Assembly (NCBI GenBank): GCA_002369195.1
Contig: DFEW01000053.1
Span: 1 to 15,232 of the forward strand
Direction of reading: 5' to 3'
Source of the DNA: Christensenella sp. UBA3792
GTDB taxonomy: Bacteria > Bacillota > Clostridia > Christensenellales > CAG-138
DNA: 15,232 nt
Under the pieces are notes generated by a model. The model searched no databases, had not been told where the DNA came from, and saw only the letters and a list, made by a program, of their open reading frames with translations. Below, in pieces: positions 6,231 to 14,704 of the stretch. The first letter of the stretch is position 1; each line of letters begins with the position of its first letter. Both the position numbers and the translations under genes were made by a program.

Positions 6231-7469
6231 ATGAAAAAGAGAATTGTCTGCATGTTGCTTGCAGGCGGACAAGGCAGCCGTCTCGGCGTTCTGACATCCA
6301 GCATGGCAAAGCCGGCGGTTCCGTTCGGCGGAAAGTTCCGCATCATCGATTTCCCGCTGTCGAACTGCGTCAATTCCGAGATTGACACGGTCGGCGTTCT
6401 GACGCAGTACCGTCCTCTGGCGCTGAACGCGTACCTCGGCACCGGTCAGCACTGGGACCTCGACCGCAACAACGGCGGCGTGTTCGTGCTTCCGCCCTAC
6501 ATGACCGAGCATGACGGACGCTGGTATTCCGGCACGGCGAACGCGATTTGGCAAAACCGCTCCTTTGTCGACCAGTACGATCCCGATTACGTACTGATCC
6601 TTTCGGGCGACCACATCTATAAGATGAACTACACCAAGATGCTCCGCTTCCACATCGACCACAAAGCGGCGGCGACGATCGCGGTTTTGAAGGTTCCGAT
6701 GGAGGAAGCGCACCGCTTCGGCATCATGAACACCGACGAGACCGGCAAGATCGTTTCGTTCGAGGAAAAGCCCAAGCAGCCCAAGAGCAACAACGCCTCG
6801 ATGGGCATCTATATCTTCGACTGGAAAAAGCTGCGCGACTATATGGAGCGCGACGACGCGGACGAGAAGAGCGAGAACGACTTCGGCAAGAACATCATCC
6901 CGAACATGCTGAACGCCGGCGAAAAGATGGTCGCCTATCCGTTCGAGGGATACTGGAAGGACGTCGGAACGATTCAGAGTCTGTGGGAAGCGAACATGGA
7001 TATGCTCGGCGACCCGCCGCTTTTGGACCTCGACGATCCGTCGTGGCGCATCTATACGCGCAACCCGGTCATGGCGCCGCATTACGTCAGCAAGGAAGCG
7101 CGCATTAAGAACAGTCTCGTCACCGAGGGCTGCGTCGTGCGCGGCGAGGTCGAACATACGGTCCTGTTCTGCGGCGCGAAGCTCGAAGAGGGCGGCAAGG
7201 TCTTTGATTCCGTCGTGTTCCCCGGCTCGAAGATCGGCAGAAACAGCATCGTGCATAAGGCGATCATCGGCGAAAACGCGACCATCGGCGACAATGTCCT
7301 GATCGGTGAACCGCCCAAGGAAGGCGAAGTGATCGACAACCGCCTGACCGGCGACATCGCGCTGATCGGCAACGATGTGACGATTCCGGACGGCACGGTC
7401 ATTCCGCGCGGCGCGGTCGTGACGCAGGAAACGCTCAGTCAGTTTGTGAACGGAGGTACAAACGCATGA
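6231..7469 (+). CDS. glgC: Glucose-1-phosphate adenylyltransferase, catalytic subunit
   Basis: Makes ADP-glucose from glucose-1-phosphate and ATP, the committed step of bacterial glycogen synthesis. In 412 residues it shows an N-terminal nucleotidyltransferase fold with the nucleotide loop AGGQGSRL (11-18), KPAVPFGG (27-34), SGDH with the metal-binding aspartate D127, FEEKP (177-181) and YWKDVGT (241-247). A C-terminal left-handed beta-helix of hexapeptide repeats spans about 285-400. All catalytic residues that I can check are present, in contrast to GlgD next door. An AAAGGAGAG ribosome binding site (6217-6225) precedes the ATG. The stop overlaps the glgD start by four bases (ATGA), so the two subunits are probably translationally coupled and made in matched amounts. 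Confidence 0.97.
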   Translation: MKKRIVCMLLAGGQGSRLGVLTSSMAKPAVPFGGKFRIIDFPLSNCVNSEIDTVGVLTQYRPLALNAYLGTGQHWDLDRNNGGVFVLPPYMTEHDGRWYSGTANAIWQNRSFVDQYDPDYVLILSGDHIYKMNYTKMLRFHIDHKAAATIAVLKVPMEEAHRFGIMNTDETGKIVSFEEKPKQPKSNNASMGIYIFDWKKLRDYMERDDADEKSENDFGKNIIPNMLNAGEKMVAYPFEGYWKDVGTIQSLWEANMDMLGDPPLLDLDDPSWRIYTRNPVMAPHYVSKEARIKNSLVTEGCVVRGEVEHTVLFCGAKLEEGGKVFDSVVFPGSKIGRNSIVHKAIIGENATIGDNVLIGEPPKEGEVIDNRLTGDIALIGNDVTIPDGTVIPRGAVVTQETLSQFVNGGTNA

Positions 7470-8593
7470 TCCAGGATGCATTCGGTTTGATTTTTACCGG
7501 CGAAGCGAACCCCTATATGCGCGATCTGACGCTGAGCCGCGCCGTTGCGGCGGTTCCGTTCGGCGGCCGCTATCGCGTCATCGACTTCGTTCTGTCCGAC
7601 TTCGTGAATTCCGGCATCCGCAACGTCGGCATCATCACGCAGAAGAACTACCATTCGCTGATGGACCATCTCGGCACCGGCAAGGAATGGGACCTCAACC
7701 GCAAGCGCGAAGGTCTGTTCCTGCTCCCGCCGTTCTCCACCAAGGACAACACCGGCGTGTACCGCGGCGACATCGACGCATATCATTCGATCATGCAGTA
7801 CGTGCGCCACTCCAATCAAAAGTACCTGATCCTGTCCGGCTCGCACACGATCTTCAACACCACGTTCGAGAAGATCCTCGCGCAGCACAAGGAAACCGGC
7901 GCGGACATTACGATCATGTACAACGAGGATGCGTCGTTCGATCCCGAGGAGCAGAACCGCGACCTGAGACTGCTGTTCGACGAGGACGGCATGCGCGTGA
8001 AGGAACTCGAATGGTATCCGCGCTATCCGAGATCGAATTTCCGTTCCTGCGAGATCATGATCATCGACAAAGCACTGTTCGAGGACCTCGTCGAGGAATC
8101 GTACTCGCGCGGCGGCATCGACTTCGTGCGCGACATCCTTCTGACGCATGTGCACGAGCTCAACATCATGGGATGGCGCTATGACGGGTACGTAGCGCGC
8201 ATCGATTCGGTCAACACGTTCTTCCGTCACAGCATGGAGCTTTTGAACGCGCCCGAAGCGCATGATCTCTATAACAGAGAACACCCGATCTATACCAAAG
8301 TCAAGGATGAAATCTCCGCAAAGTACGGCGAACACGCGGACGTGCACAACGTCGTGATGGCGGACGGCTGCAAGGTGGACGGCACGGTTGAAAACTCGGT
8401 TCTGTTCCGCGGCGTTACCGTCGAGCGCGGCGCGGTTGTGAAAAACTCGATCATCATGCAGGGTTCGAAGATCCGCGCGGGCGCGAAGCTCGACCATGTC
8501 ATCCTCGATAAGGGCGTTACGGTCACCGAGGGACGCATGTTGAACGGCTTCGAAGGGCTGCCGCTCGTATTCCGCAAGAATCTGACCGTCTAA
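7466..8593 (+). CDS. glgD: Glucose-1-phosphate adenylyltransferase regulatory subunit GlgD
   Basis: A 375-residue paralogue of GlgC that in Firmicutes forms a mixed tetramer with GlgC and modulates it. The fold is kept ([12 protein letters not shown] at 23-34, RYRVIDF at 35-41, beta-helix repeats from about 290), but the chemistry is lost. The N-terminal AGGxGxRL nucleotide loop is absent (residues 5-14 read [10 protein letters not shown]), the catalytic SGDH is SGSH (S126 for Asp), and no FEEKP motif is visible. The protein is therefore unlikely to make ADP-glucose alone. The start codon overlaps the glgC stop and has GGAGGT eight bases upstream. It is co-transcribed with glgC and glgA. Confidence 0.95.
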   Translation: MIQDAFGLIFTGEANPYMRDLTLSRAVAAVPFGGRYRVIDFVLSDFVNSGIRNVGIITQKNYHSLMDHLGTGKEWDLNRKREGLFLLPPFSTKDNTGVYRGDIDAYHSIMQYVRHSNQKYLILSGSHTIFNTTFEKILAQHKETGADITIMYNEDASFDPEEQNRDLRLLFDEDGMRVKELEWYPRYPRSNFRSCEIMIIDKALFEDLVEESYSRGGIDFVRDILLTHVHELNIMGWRYDGYVARIDSVNTFFRHSMELLNAPEAHDLYNREHPIYTKVKDEISAKYGEHADVHNVVMADGCKVDGTVENSVLFRGVTVERGAVVKNSIIMQGSKIRAGAKLDHVILDKGVTVTEGRMLNGFEGLPLVFRKNLTV

Positions 8594-8612
8594 AAGGAGA
8601 AAAGGAGAAGAA

Positions 8613-10217
8613 ATGAAGATTTTATTCGCTGCAAGCGAGTGCTTTCCCTATGTAAAGACCGGAGGACTGGCCGACGTCGTCGGTTCGCTTCCGAAAGAAC
8701 TGGTGTCGCAGGGCGCCGAAGTGTGCGTCATGATTCCGAAATACCGGCAGATCGACGATTACTACATCTATCGGATGGAGCATATCTGCCACTTTAACCT
8801 GCAGCTCGGCAGCTATTCCGTATTCTGCGGAATCGATTCGCTCGTGCAGGACAATGTCCGCTTCTATTTCATCGACAATCTGGCGATGTTCGGCGGAGAC
8901 AAGGTCTATACCGGCGACGAGGAGGAGGGCTTCCGCTTCGCGTTCTTCTGCCGCGCCGTGCTCGAATCGTTCAAGTACCTCAACTACTATCCGGACATCA
9001 TCCACTGCAACGACTGGCAGACGGGTCTCATTCCGGTGCTGCTGAACGATCAGTACCGCGGTCTGGACGGCTATCGCGACGTGCATACCGTCTACACGAT
9101 CCATAACCTCAAGTATCAGGGATTGTTTGACTGGAAGCGTATCAACAGCGTGCTCGGTCTCAACGAGGGCTACTTCTCGCCGAACAATCTGGAATTCTAC
9201 GGACTGCTTTCGTTCATGAAGGCCGGTCTCGTGTTCGCAAACCGCATCACGACCGTCAGCCCGACCTATGCGGAAGAAATCCGCACCGGTTACTACGGCG
9301 AACGCCTCGACGGTCTGCTCCGCGCAAGACAAAACGTATTATCGGGCATTCTGAACGGAATCGACGTAATATCGTTCGATCCGAGCACGGATATCCAGAT
9401 TCCGTACCATTATAACGCGGAGGATCCCTCCAACAAGAAGCTGTGCAAGGCGGCGCTGCAGGAGGAGCTCGGTCTTGAAAAGCGTGACGTGCCGCTGATC
9501 GGTCTCGTTTCGCGCCTGACCTCGCAGAAGGGTCTCGACCTGATCACCTGCGTGCTCAACGATATCATGCGCATGGATGTGCAGATGATCATCGTCGGCA
9601 CCGGAGACGCGTACTTTGAGAACGCGTTTCGCGATGCACAGTACCGGTTCCCCGGCAGATTCGTGACCTGCCTGCGCCACGACGAGAACATGGCGAGAAA
9701 GACCTACGCTGCATGCGACATGTACCTGATGCCGTCGCAGTTCGAGCCGTGCGGACTCTCCCAGATGATCGCAATGCGCTACGGCACGATCCCGATCGTG
9801 CGCGAAACCGGCGGCCTCCGCGACAGCGTCCTTCCGTACAACTGGTATACGGACGACGGCAACGGATTCAGCTTCCATGACTACAATGCGCACGATATGC
9901 TGCACGTCATGGAACAGGCGGTCGGTTACTGGTACGATCAGAAGGATATGTGGGCACGTCTGATGAAGCGCGCAATGAAGACCGACTTCTCGTGGGCGGT
10001 CTCCGCAAGACGCTATATGGAGCTGTACCGCAGCGTGCTCGGCATCCCGGAACCCGCGCCCAAGCCCGTTCGCCGCAAAACGACCAAGCCCGCGGAGCCG
10101 AAAGCGGAAAAGCCGAAGGCGGCGGCAAAGCCCAAGACGGCGGAAAAGCCAAAGGCGGAAGTAAAGCCAAAGACCGCGACGGCAAGAAAGCCGGCGGCGA
10201 AAAAGATCAAAGAGTAA
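8613..10217 (+). CDS. glgA: Glycogen synthase (ADP-glucose, GT5) with basic C-terminal tail
   Basis: Transfers glucose from ADP-glucose to the non-reducing end of the growing glucan. Residues 1-477 are a complete GT5 enzyme with two Rossmann domains. KTGGLADV (15-22) binds ADP-glucose, HCNDWQTG (131-138) and TVYTIHN (159-165) are typical, and the active-site R301, K306 and E378 (in FEPCGLSQ) match the E. coli enzyme's R300, K305 and E377. The remaining 57 residues (478-534) are an extra tail of Lys, Ala, Pro, Thr and Glu with 16 Lys and 3 Arg against 5 acidic residues, built from imperfect KPKTAEKPKAE-like units. Bacterial GlgA proteins are usually about 475-490 residues and lack this. The ribosome binding site AAGGAG is strong, 19 bases separate it from glgD, and a terminator follows. 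Confidence 0.96.
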   Translation: MKILFAASECFPYVKTGGLADVVGSLPKELVSQGAEVCVMIPKYRQIDDYYIYRMEHICHFNLQLGSYSVFCGIDSLVQDNVRFYFIDNLAMFGGDKVYTGDEEEGFRFAFFCRAVLESFKYLNYYPDIIHCNDWQTGLIPVLLNDQYRGLDGYRDVHTVYTIHNLKYQGLFDWKRINSVLGLNEGYFSPNNLEFYGLLSFMKAGLVFANRITTVSPTYAEEIRTGYYGERLDGLLRARQNVLSGILNGIDVISFDPSTDIQIPYHYNAEDPSNKKLCKAALQEELGLEKRDVPLIGLVSRLTSQKGLDLITCVLNDIMRMDVQMIIVGTGDAYFENAFRDAQYRFPGRFVTCLRHDENMARKTYAACDMYLMPSQFEPCGLSQMIAMRYGTIPIVRETGGLRDSVLPYNWYTDDGNGFSFHDYNAHDMLHVMEQAVGYWYDQKDMWARLMKRAMKTDFSWAVSARRYMELYRSVLGIPEPAPKPVRRKTTKPAEPKAEKPKAAAKPKTAEKPKAEVKPKTATARKPAAKKIKE

Positions 10218-10221
10218 CGAT

Positions 10222-10251
10222 AAAGGGAGCTGTCGCGGACAGCTCCCTTTT
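10222..10251 (+). terminator. Rho-independent terminator of the glg operon
   Basis: A perfect 13-bp stem (AAAGGGAGCTGTC at 10222-10234, GACAGCTCCCTTT at 10238-10250) closes on a GCG loop and ends in a short T-run. It starts four bases after the glgA stop and directly abuts the first parS site, separating the glg and par transcription units. Confidence 0.9.
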
Positions 10252-10266
10252 GTTTCACGTGAAACA
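10251..10266. promoter_or_regulatory. parS: parS centromere site 1
   Basis: TGTTTCACGTGAAACA is a perfect 16-bp palindrome that matches the chromosomal parS consensus bound by ParB/Spo0J. It lies immediately after the glg terminator and 46 bp, start to start, from a second identical site. Confidence 0.95.
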
Positions 10267-10296
10267 ATGCGTGCTGCGGAAGACGGAGTGTGCGCG

Positions 10297-10312
10297 TGTT
10301 TCACGTGAAACA
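10297..10312. promoter_or_regulatory. parS: parS centromere site 2
   Basis: This is a second exact copy of TGTTTCACGTGAAACA. It ends nine bases before the parA -35 hexamer. ParB bound or spreading here would cover the promoter, so autorepression of parAB is plausible. Confidence 0.95.
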
Positions 10313-10321
10313 TTGCCATGC

Positions 10322-10350
10322 TTGCAAAACGCGTCCCGCTGTGCTATCAT
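10322..10350 (+). promoter_or_regulatory. Predicted parAB promoter
   Basis: -35 TTGCAA (10322-10327) and -10 TATCAT (10345-10350) have a 17-bp spacer, with TGC giving an extended -10. The start near 10357 leaves a leader of about 15 bases with AAAGGAG. An in-frame ATG at 10318 lies upstream of this promoter and is not the parA start. Confidence 0.7.
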
Positions 10351-10371
10351 AGCGTATATAAAGGAGCATCT

Positions 10372-11145
10372 ATGACGAAAATCATTTCCATTACGAATCA
10401 GAAAGGCGGCGTCGGCAAGACGACGACCGCAATCAACCTGTCCGCCTGCGTGGCGCAGACGGGACGGCGCGTGCTGCTCGTCGACCTCGATCCGCAGGGC
10501 AATAGCACAAGCGGTCTCGGCGTGTCGAAGAAAAAGGACGTCCCGTGCAGCTATGACGTGCTGATCGACGATTATCCGGCGGATCAGGCGGTCCGGCATA
10601 CGAGAATTGAAACGCTTGACGTACTGCCGTCGCGCATTGAACTGGCAGGCGCGGAGGTTGAACTCGTTTCGATGCTCGCGCGCGAACAGCGGCTGAAACA
10701 GGCGCTGCAGCCCGTGATCGACCGGTACGACTACATCTTCATCGATTGTCCGCCGTCGCTCGGTCTGCTGACGCTCAATGCGCTGACCGCGTCCGATTCG
10801 CTGCTCGTGCCGATCCAATGCGAATATTACGCGCTCGAAGGGCTTTCACAACTGATGAACACGGTGAAGCTTGTGCGCAGAAGCTTGAACCATTCGCTCG
10901 ATATTCAGGGCGTTGTGCTGACGATGTTCTCGGCGCGGCTGAACCTGTGCGTGCAGGTGGTCGAGGAGGTCAAGCACTTTTTCAAGGATAAGGTGTATAA
11001 CACGATCATTCCGCGGTCGGTCCGCATGAGCGAGGCGCCGAGCCATGGTCTGCCGATCACGCTGTACGATCCGCGCAACGTCGGCGCGCGCGCGTACACA
11101 AGCTTGGCGGAAGAATTCATCAAACGGGAGGAGCAACATGGCTAA
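10372..11145 (+). CDS. parA: Chromosome partitioning ATPase ParA/Soj
   Basis: A Walker-type ATPase that binds DNA non-specifically as an ATP dimer and is released by ParB, helping to move and separate origins. In B. subtilis the homologue Soj also regulates DnaA. The 257-residue chain begins with the ParA P-loop: deviant Walker A KGGVGKTT at 11-18 including the signature lysine K11. [10 protein letters not shown] (35-44) and the Walker B-like [11 protein letters not shown] (121-131) follow. There is no N-terminal helix-turn-helix, so this is the small chromosomal type and not a plasmid type Ia ParA. The ATG follows AAAGGAG at 5-base spacing. It overlaps parB by eight bases, sits just after two parS sites, and lies within 10 kb of dnaA. 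Confidence 0.96.
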   Translation: MTKIISITNQKGGVGKTTTAINLSACVAQTGRRVLLVDLDPQGNSTSGLGVSKKKDVPCSYDVLIDDYPADQAVRHTRIETLDVLPSRIELAGAEVELVSMLAREQRLKQALQPVIDRYDYIFIDCPPSLGLLTLNALTASDSLLVPIQCEYYALEGLSQLMNTVKLVRRSLNHSLDIQGVVLTMFSARLNLCVQVVEEVKHFFKDKVYNTIIPRSVRMSEAPSHGLPITLYDPRNVGARAYTSLAEEFIKREEQHG

Positions 11146-12001
11146 AAAATTGACGGGACTCGGGCGCGGACTCGACGCGCTGTTGGACGATCTCGATGTG
11201 CAGGAACCGGAAAACGGCGGCGTTTTAACCGTCAGCTTGTATGACATCGACACAAATCCGGATCAGCCGCGCAAAACGTTCGATCCGGAGAAGCTCAAGG
11301 AGCTTGCTTCGTCGCTCAAGCGCCACGGCGTTGTGCAGCCGCTGCTCGTGCGCAAAAACGGTCTGCGCTATACGATCGTCGCCGGTGAACGCCGGTACCG
11401 CGCGGCGCGCCTTGCGGGGCTCAAGACCGTTCCGGTCGTTTTGACTGAGGCGAACGACGATACGCTGATGGAGATCAGTCTCGTCGAGAACATTCAGCGC
11501 GAAGATTTGAACCCGATCGAGGAAGCGGCGGCGCTCAAGCTGCTGATGCAGCAGCATGATCTGACGCAGGAGGAGGTCTCCGAGCGCGTCGGAAAGAGCC
11601 GCTCGGCAATCGCGAACGCCCTGCGTCTTTTGACGCTTAGTAAGCCCGTGCAGGCGATGGTCAAGGACGGTACGCTGTCCGCCGGTCACGGCAAGATGCT
11701 TGCGGGAGTCGCGGATGCGAAGCTGCAGAAGGAGCTTGCCGAAAAGTGCGTGCAGAACGATTGGTCGGTGCGTCGGCTCGAGGATGAACTGCGCTTCGCC
11801 GCCATGGAAAAGAAGCCGAAGACCGAAGCGTTTGAGCCGTCTGTGGAGTTTAAGGCGGCGCTGCACCGGCTGCGCAGCGAGCTTGGCACCAAGGTCGCCG
11901 TGCAGGGAGACGAACAGAAGGGCAAGCTGATCATTCACTACTATTCGAAGGATGATCTCGATCGCATCTATCGCACGATCGTCGGAGAAGAGGAAGAATA
12001 A
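11138..12001 (+). CDS. parB: Chromosome partitioning protein ParB/Spo0J
   Basis: A CTP-dependent DNA clamp that loads at parS, spreads along nearby DNA and recruits condensin and ParA. The 287 residues show the family order. The N-terminal [10 protein letters not shown] (7-16) is the short ParA-stimulating segment. The CTP-binding motifs are GERRYRAA (83-90) and ENIQRE (117-122). A helix-turn-helix (about 142-166, [17 protein letters not shown]) reads parS. The C-terminal dimerisation domain is at about 235-287. The [12 protein letters not shown] helix is typical of Spo0J and not of the nucleoid-occlusion paralogue Noc. The ATG at 11138 follows GGGAGGAG and overlaps the parA stop, indicating coupled translation. 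Two consensus parS sites lie about 0.9 kb upstream. Confidence 0.96.
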   Translation: MAKKLTGLGRGLDALLDDLDVQEPENGGVLTVSLYDIDTNPDQPRKTFDPEKLKELASSLKRHGVVQPLLVRKNGLRYTIVAGERRYRAARLAGLKTVPVVLTEANDDTLMEISLVENIQREDLNPIEEAAALKLLMQQHDLTQEEVSERVGKSRSAIANALRLLTLSKPVQAMVKDGTLSAGHGKMLAGVADAKLQKELAEKCVQNDWSVRRLEDELRFAAMEKKPKTEAFEPSVEFKAALHRLRSELGTKVAVQGDEQKGKLIIHYYSKDDLDRIYRTIVGEEEE

Positions 12002-12031
12002 TCACAATACCGATCATATAGACACAAAAAC

Positions 12032-12059
12032 ACGCGGAGCCGTTTGACTCCGCGTTTTC
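12032..12059. terminator. Bidirectional terminator between parB and rarA
   Basis: ACGCGGAG (12032-12039) pairs perfectly with CTCCGCGT (12048-12055) around an 8-base loop. It is followed by TTTT on the plus strand and, because of AAAAA at 12026-12030, by a T-run on the minus strand. It lies between the two convergent stop codons and can serve both genes. Confidence 0.85.
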
Positions 12060-13382
12060 TTATTTGCTGTGCTCCGCTTTCCATGCCTTGATCTGCTCGA
12101 GGCGCTCCTTGAACCGCGCTTCGAGCCCCTGATCGGTCGGTTCGTAATAGACGGTGCCGAGCAGCGAATCGGGCAGACAGCGCATGTCGGTCAGCTTGTC
12201 CTTCGTGTCGTGCGCGTACTGATAGCCCTTGCCGTAGCCGACGTCCTTCATCAGCGAGGTGACCGCGTTGCGGATGTGCAGCGGTACCGGTTCGGCAAGC
12301 TGTTTTTGCGCATCGGTCTTTGCGTGCTCGTACGCCATGTAGAGCGCGTTCGACTTCGGCGCGAGCGACAGATACACGACCGCCTGCGTGAGGTGCACCG
12401 AGCATTCCGGCATGCCGATGTAGTGGCACGCCTGATAGGCGGCGATCACGAGCTCCAGCGCGCGCGGATCGGCAAGCCCGACGTCCTCGCTCGCGAACCG
12501 CGTCAGCCGCCGCGCGACGTAGAGCGGGTCCTCGCCCGCTTCGAGCATGCGCGCGAGCCAGTAGACCGCCGCGTCCGGATCGGAGTTGCGCATCGACTTG
12601 TGCAGCGCGGAGATCAGATTATAGTGTTCCTCGCCGTTCTTGTCGTACAGCAGCGATTTTTTTGAGGTGCATTGCTCGACCGTGTCGACCGTGACCGTCG
12701 TGACCTCGTTTTCGTATTCGCCGTTTAAGACCGCCATTTCCAGCGTGGACAGCGCGGTTCGCGCGTCGCCGTTGGCGAACACCGCGATCATGCGGATCAC
12801 GTCGTCCGAAATCACGACGGACTGATTGCCGAACCCCTTCGGGCTCTGCACCGCGCGCTTTAGGAGCGTACAAAGATCGTCCTCGCCGAGCGCCTTTAGG
12901 ACGAACACCTTGCAGCGCGACAGGAGCGCGCCGTTGACCTCGAAGGACGGGTTTTCGGTTGTCGCGCCGATCAGAATGATGCTGCCCTTTTCGACGAACG
13001 GCAGAAACGCGTCCTGCTGCGCTTTGTTGAAGCGGTGAATCTCGTCGACGAACACGATGGTTTTTTCGCCGTACAGCCGGTTTTCGTCCGCCTGCTGCAT
13101 GACGGTGCGGATCTCCTTGATGCCGCTTGTGACCGCGGAGAAATTGATGAACTTCGCCTTGGTATGGTTGGCGATCACGTGTGCGAGCGTCGTTTTGCCG
13201 ACGCCCGGCGGTCCCCAGAAGATCATGGAGGAAACCGCATCCTGCTCGATGATGCGCCGCAGAATCCTGCCCGGACCGATCAGGTGCGACTGCCCGACGA
13301 TCTCGTCGATCGTTTCGGGGCGCAGACGCGCCGCCAGCGGTTCGCCGACGCCGTTGAAAAATAGCGTGTTCTGCCCGTTCAT
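12060..13382 (-). CDS. rarA: Replication-associated recombination protein A (AAA+ ATPase)
   Basis: RarA (MgsA/YrvN; related to eukaryotic WRNIP1) is an ATPase of the clamp-loader group that acts at stalled or gapped replication forks with SSB and recombination proteins. The 440 residues carry Walker A GPPGVGKTT (57-65), Walker B IVFVDEIHRF (109-118), sensor-1 TTEN (141-144), the LLSRC arginine-finger segment with R156, and the C-terminal tetramerisation region with EDVGLADP and the DVGYGKGYQYAHD stretch near the end. Length and motifs are those of full bacterial RarA. GGAGGGA lies four bases before the ATG. It has its own strong promoter and is convergent to parB. Confidence 0.95.
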   Translation of the reverse strand: MNGQNTLFFNGVGEPLAARLRPETIDEIVGQSHLIGPGRILRRIIEQDAVSSMIFWGPPGVGKTTLAHVIANHTKAKFINFSAVTSGIKEIRTVMQQADENRLYGEKTIVFVDEIHRFNKAQQDAFLPFVEKGSIILIGATTENPSFEVNGALLSRCKVFVLKALGEDDLCTLLKRAVQSPKGFGNQSVVISDDVIRMIAVFANGDARTALSTLEMAVLNGEYENEVTTVTVDTVEQCTSKKSLLYDKNGEEHYNLISALHKSMRNSDPDAAVYWLARMLEAGEDPLYVARRLTRFASEDVGLADPRALELVIAAYQACHYIGMPECSVHLTQAVVYLSLAPKSNALYMAYEHAKTDAQKQLAEPVPLHIRNAVTSLMKDVGYGKGYQYAHDTKDKLTDMRCLPDSLLGTVYYEPTDQGLEARFKERLEQIKAWKAEHSK

Positions 13383-13412
13383 CCGTTCCCTCCGTTTTTG
13401 CTCTGTCCTTTT

Positions 13413-13441
13413 ATTATAGCAAAAGTGCGGCGGTATTTCAA
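13413..13441 (-). promoter_or_regulatory. Predicted rarA promoter (near consensus)
   Basis: On the minus strand, -35 TTGAAA (13441-13436) and -10 TATAAT (13418-13413) are separated by 17 bp, which is close to the sigma-A consensus. It is back to back with the promoter at 13460-13487, with 18 bp between the two -35 elements. Confidence 0.8.
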
Positions 13442-13459
13442 CCGCGCGGCGATTTGTCC

Positions 13460-13487
13460 TTGCAATTTTGAGCGGATATGGTACAAT
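13460..13487 (+). promoter_or_regulatory. Predicted promoter of the HAD lipoprotein gene
   Basis: -35 TTGCAA (13460-13465) and -10 TACAAT (13482-13487) have a 16-bp spacer, and TGG precedes the -10 as an extended element. The predicted start near 13494 leaves a leader of about 28 bases with AAGGAGA. Confidence 0.65.
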
Positions 13488-13521
13488 ATCGAATCAGACG
13501 GATTTTAAGGAGAAGAGTTTC

Positions 13522-14610
13522 ATGAAGAAAAGATGGATCGCGCTGTTTCTGGCGCTTGTACTGCTGCTCGGCGCGCTTGCCTGCAAGCCGCAGCAGACCC
13601 CGCAGGAGGACGACACCGAGGAGGTGTTCGCGTCCTGGAACGATGTTGCACCGGCGCTCGATACGCTGATCGCGTACGTCGACGCGGTGACGGACGAGAC
13701 CTCGAAGGACTTCATTCCGGTCGAGCGGCGCATCGCGGTGTTCGATATGGACGGCACCATATACGGGGAGCTGTTCCCGACGTATCTCGAATATTACATG
13801 CTGGCGTGGCGCGTGCTGGCGGATCCGACCTTCACGCCGGACGAGGAGCTGCTCGCCGTTGCGCACGACATCCGCGCGGGCGGACCGACGCACACCTATG
13901 CGGGCGATATGGCGCTGCGCCATGCGCATGCCGCGGCGCGCGCGTATGCGGGCATGACCGTGACCGAGTTTCAGAACTACGTGACGCAGTTTCTCGTGCG
14001 CGACGTGGATGGCTTTACGGGCATGACGTACGGACAGGCATTCTACCGTCCGATCGTCGAGGTGATCGACTATCTGCAGGAGCATGACTTTTCCGTCTAT
14101 GTGGTCAGCGGCAGCGACCGCTACATCTGCCGCGAGCTGTTCGAGGGCATGGTGGATGTGCCGTCGGATCACTTCATCGGCATGGACGTCGCGCTCGAAG
14201 CAAGCGGACAGGGCGACGCGGACACGCTCGATTACACGTTCCAGCCCGGCGACGAACTGGTGCGCACCGACGTGATGCAGGTCAAGAACCTCAAAACGAA
14301 CAAGGTCACGGCGATCATGCGCGAGATCGGGCAGCAGCCGGTGCTGTCGTTCGGCAACACGAGCGGCGACACCGCCATGCACCTCTATACGATCAGCAAC
14401 AATCCGTACAAGGCGCTTGCGTTCATGCTGATCGCGGACGACGACGTGCGCGACTACGGGCATCCCGAAAAGGCGGACGAACTGCGCCAGAAGTGGGAAG
14501 GACTCGGATTCCAGGTCCTTTCGATGAAAAACGACTTCCGAACGATCTACGGCGAGAACGTGAAAAAGACCGGAACCTTCCATTGGACGGAGGAGCTTTC
14601 CGGCAGATAA
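13522..14610 (+). CDS. Exported HAD-family phosphatase, putative lipoprotein
   Basis: A 362-residue protein with a Sec signal (KKRW, then a hydrophobic run 5-19) ending at ALAC, so Cys21 is a likely lipid-attachment site although the lipobox is not canonical. The mature part is a haloacid-dehalogenase phosphatase of the phosphoserine-phosphatase-like group. Motif I is FDMDGT (74-79) with nucleophile D75 and acid/base D77, motif II is VSGSD (195-199), a motif III lysine lies in KNLKTNK (255-261), and motif IV is FGNTSGD (277-283). A helical cap (about 85-175) sits between motifs I and II. All catalytic elements appear intact, so it should dephosphorylate some small phosphorylated compound outside the membrane; the substrate is unknown. 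The ATG at 13522 follows AAGGAGA; an upstream in-frame ATG at 13468 lies in the promoter. The gene is monocistronic, with its own promoter and terminator. Confidence 0.88.
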   Translation: MKKRWIALFLALVLLLGALACKPQQTPQEDDTEEVFASWNDVAPALDTLIAYVDAVTDETSKDFIPVERRIAVFDMDGTIYGELFPTYLEYYMLAWRVLADPTFTPDEELLAVAHDIRAGGPTHTYAGDMALRHAHAAARAYAGMTVTEFQNYVTQFLVRDVDGFTGMTYGQAFYRPIVEVIDYLQEHDFSVYVVSGSDRYICRELFEGMVDVPSDHFIGMDVALEASGQGDADTLDYTFQPGDELVRTDVMQVKNLKTNKVTAIMREIGQQPVLSFGNTSGDTAMHLYTISNNPYKALAFMLIADDDVRDYGHPEKADELRQKWEGLGFQVLSMKNDFRTIYGENVKKTGTFHWTEELSGR

Positions 14611-14625
14611 CCGAAAAGGCAATCG

Positions 14626-14655
14626 AAAAGCAGGTGTCGAAGGACGCCTGCTTTT
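14626..14655. terminator. Bidirectional terminator between two lipoprotein genes
   Basis: A 13-bp stem (AAAAGCAGGTGTC at 14626-14638, GACGCCTGCTTTT at 14643-14655, one G-T wobble) surrounds a GAAG loop. The A and T ends of the arms give a T-run on either strand. It separates the convergent genes ending at 14610 and 14705. Confidence 0.9.
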
Positions 14656-14704
14656 GCGTATTCTGATTGGATTGTAAATTGTGCCGGGGACGGCCGCCGA
14701 TCGC

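Noticed and set aside
5781..8497. Two more long minus-strand open frames (5781-7481 and 7439-8497) opposite glgC and glgD
   Set aside because: They are antisense shadows of well-recognised genes in GC-rich codon context, with no ribosome binding site or family match.
10051..10214. Repetitive DNA at the 3' end of glgA as a CRISPR or tandem repeat array
   Set aside because: The repetition follows the reading frame (Lys/Ala/Pro codons), the units are irregular and there are no spacers.
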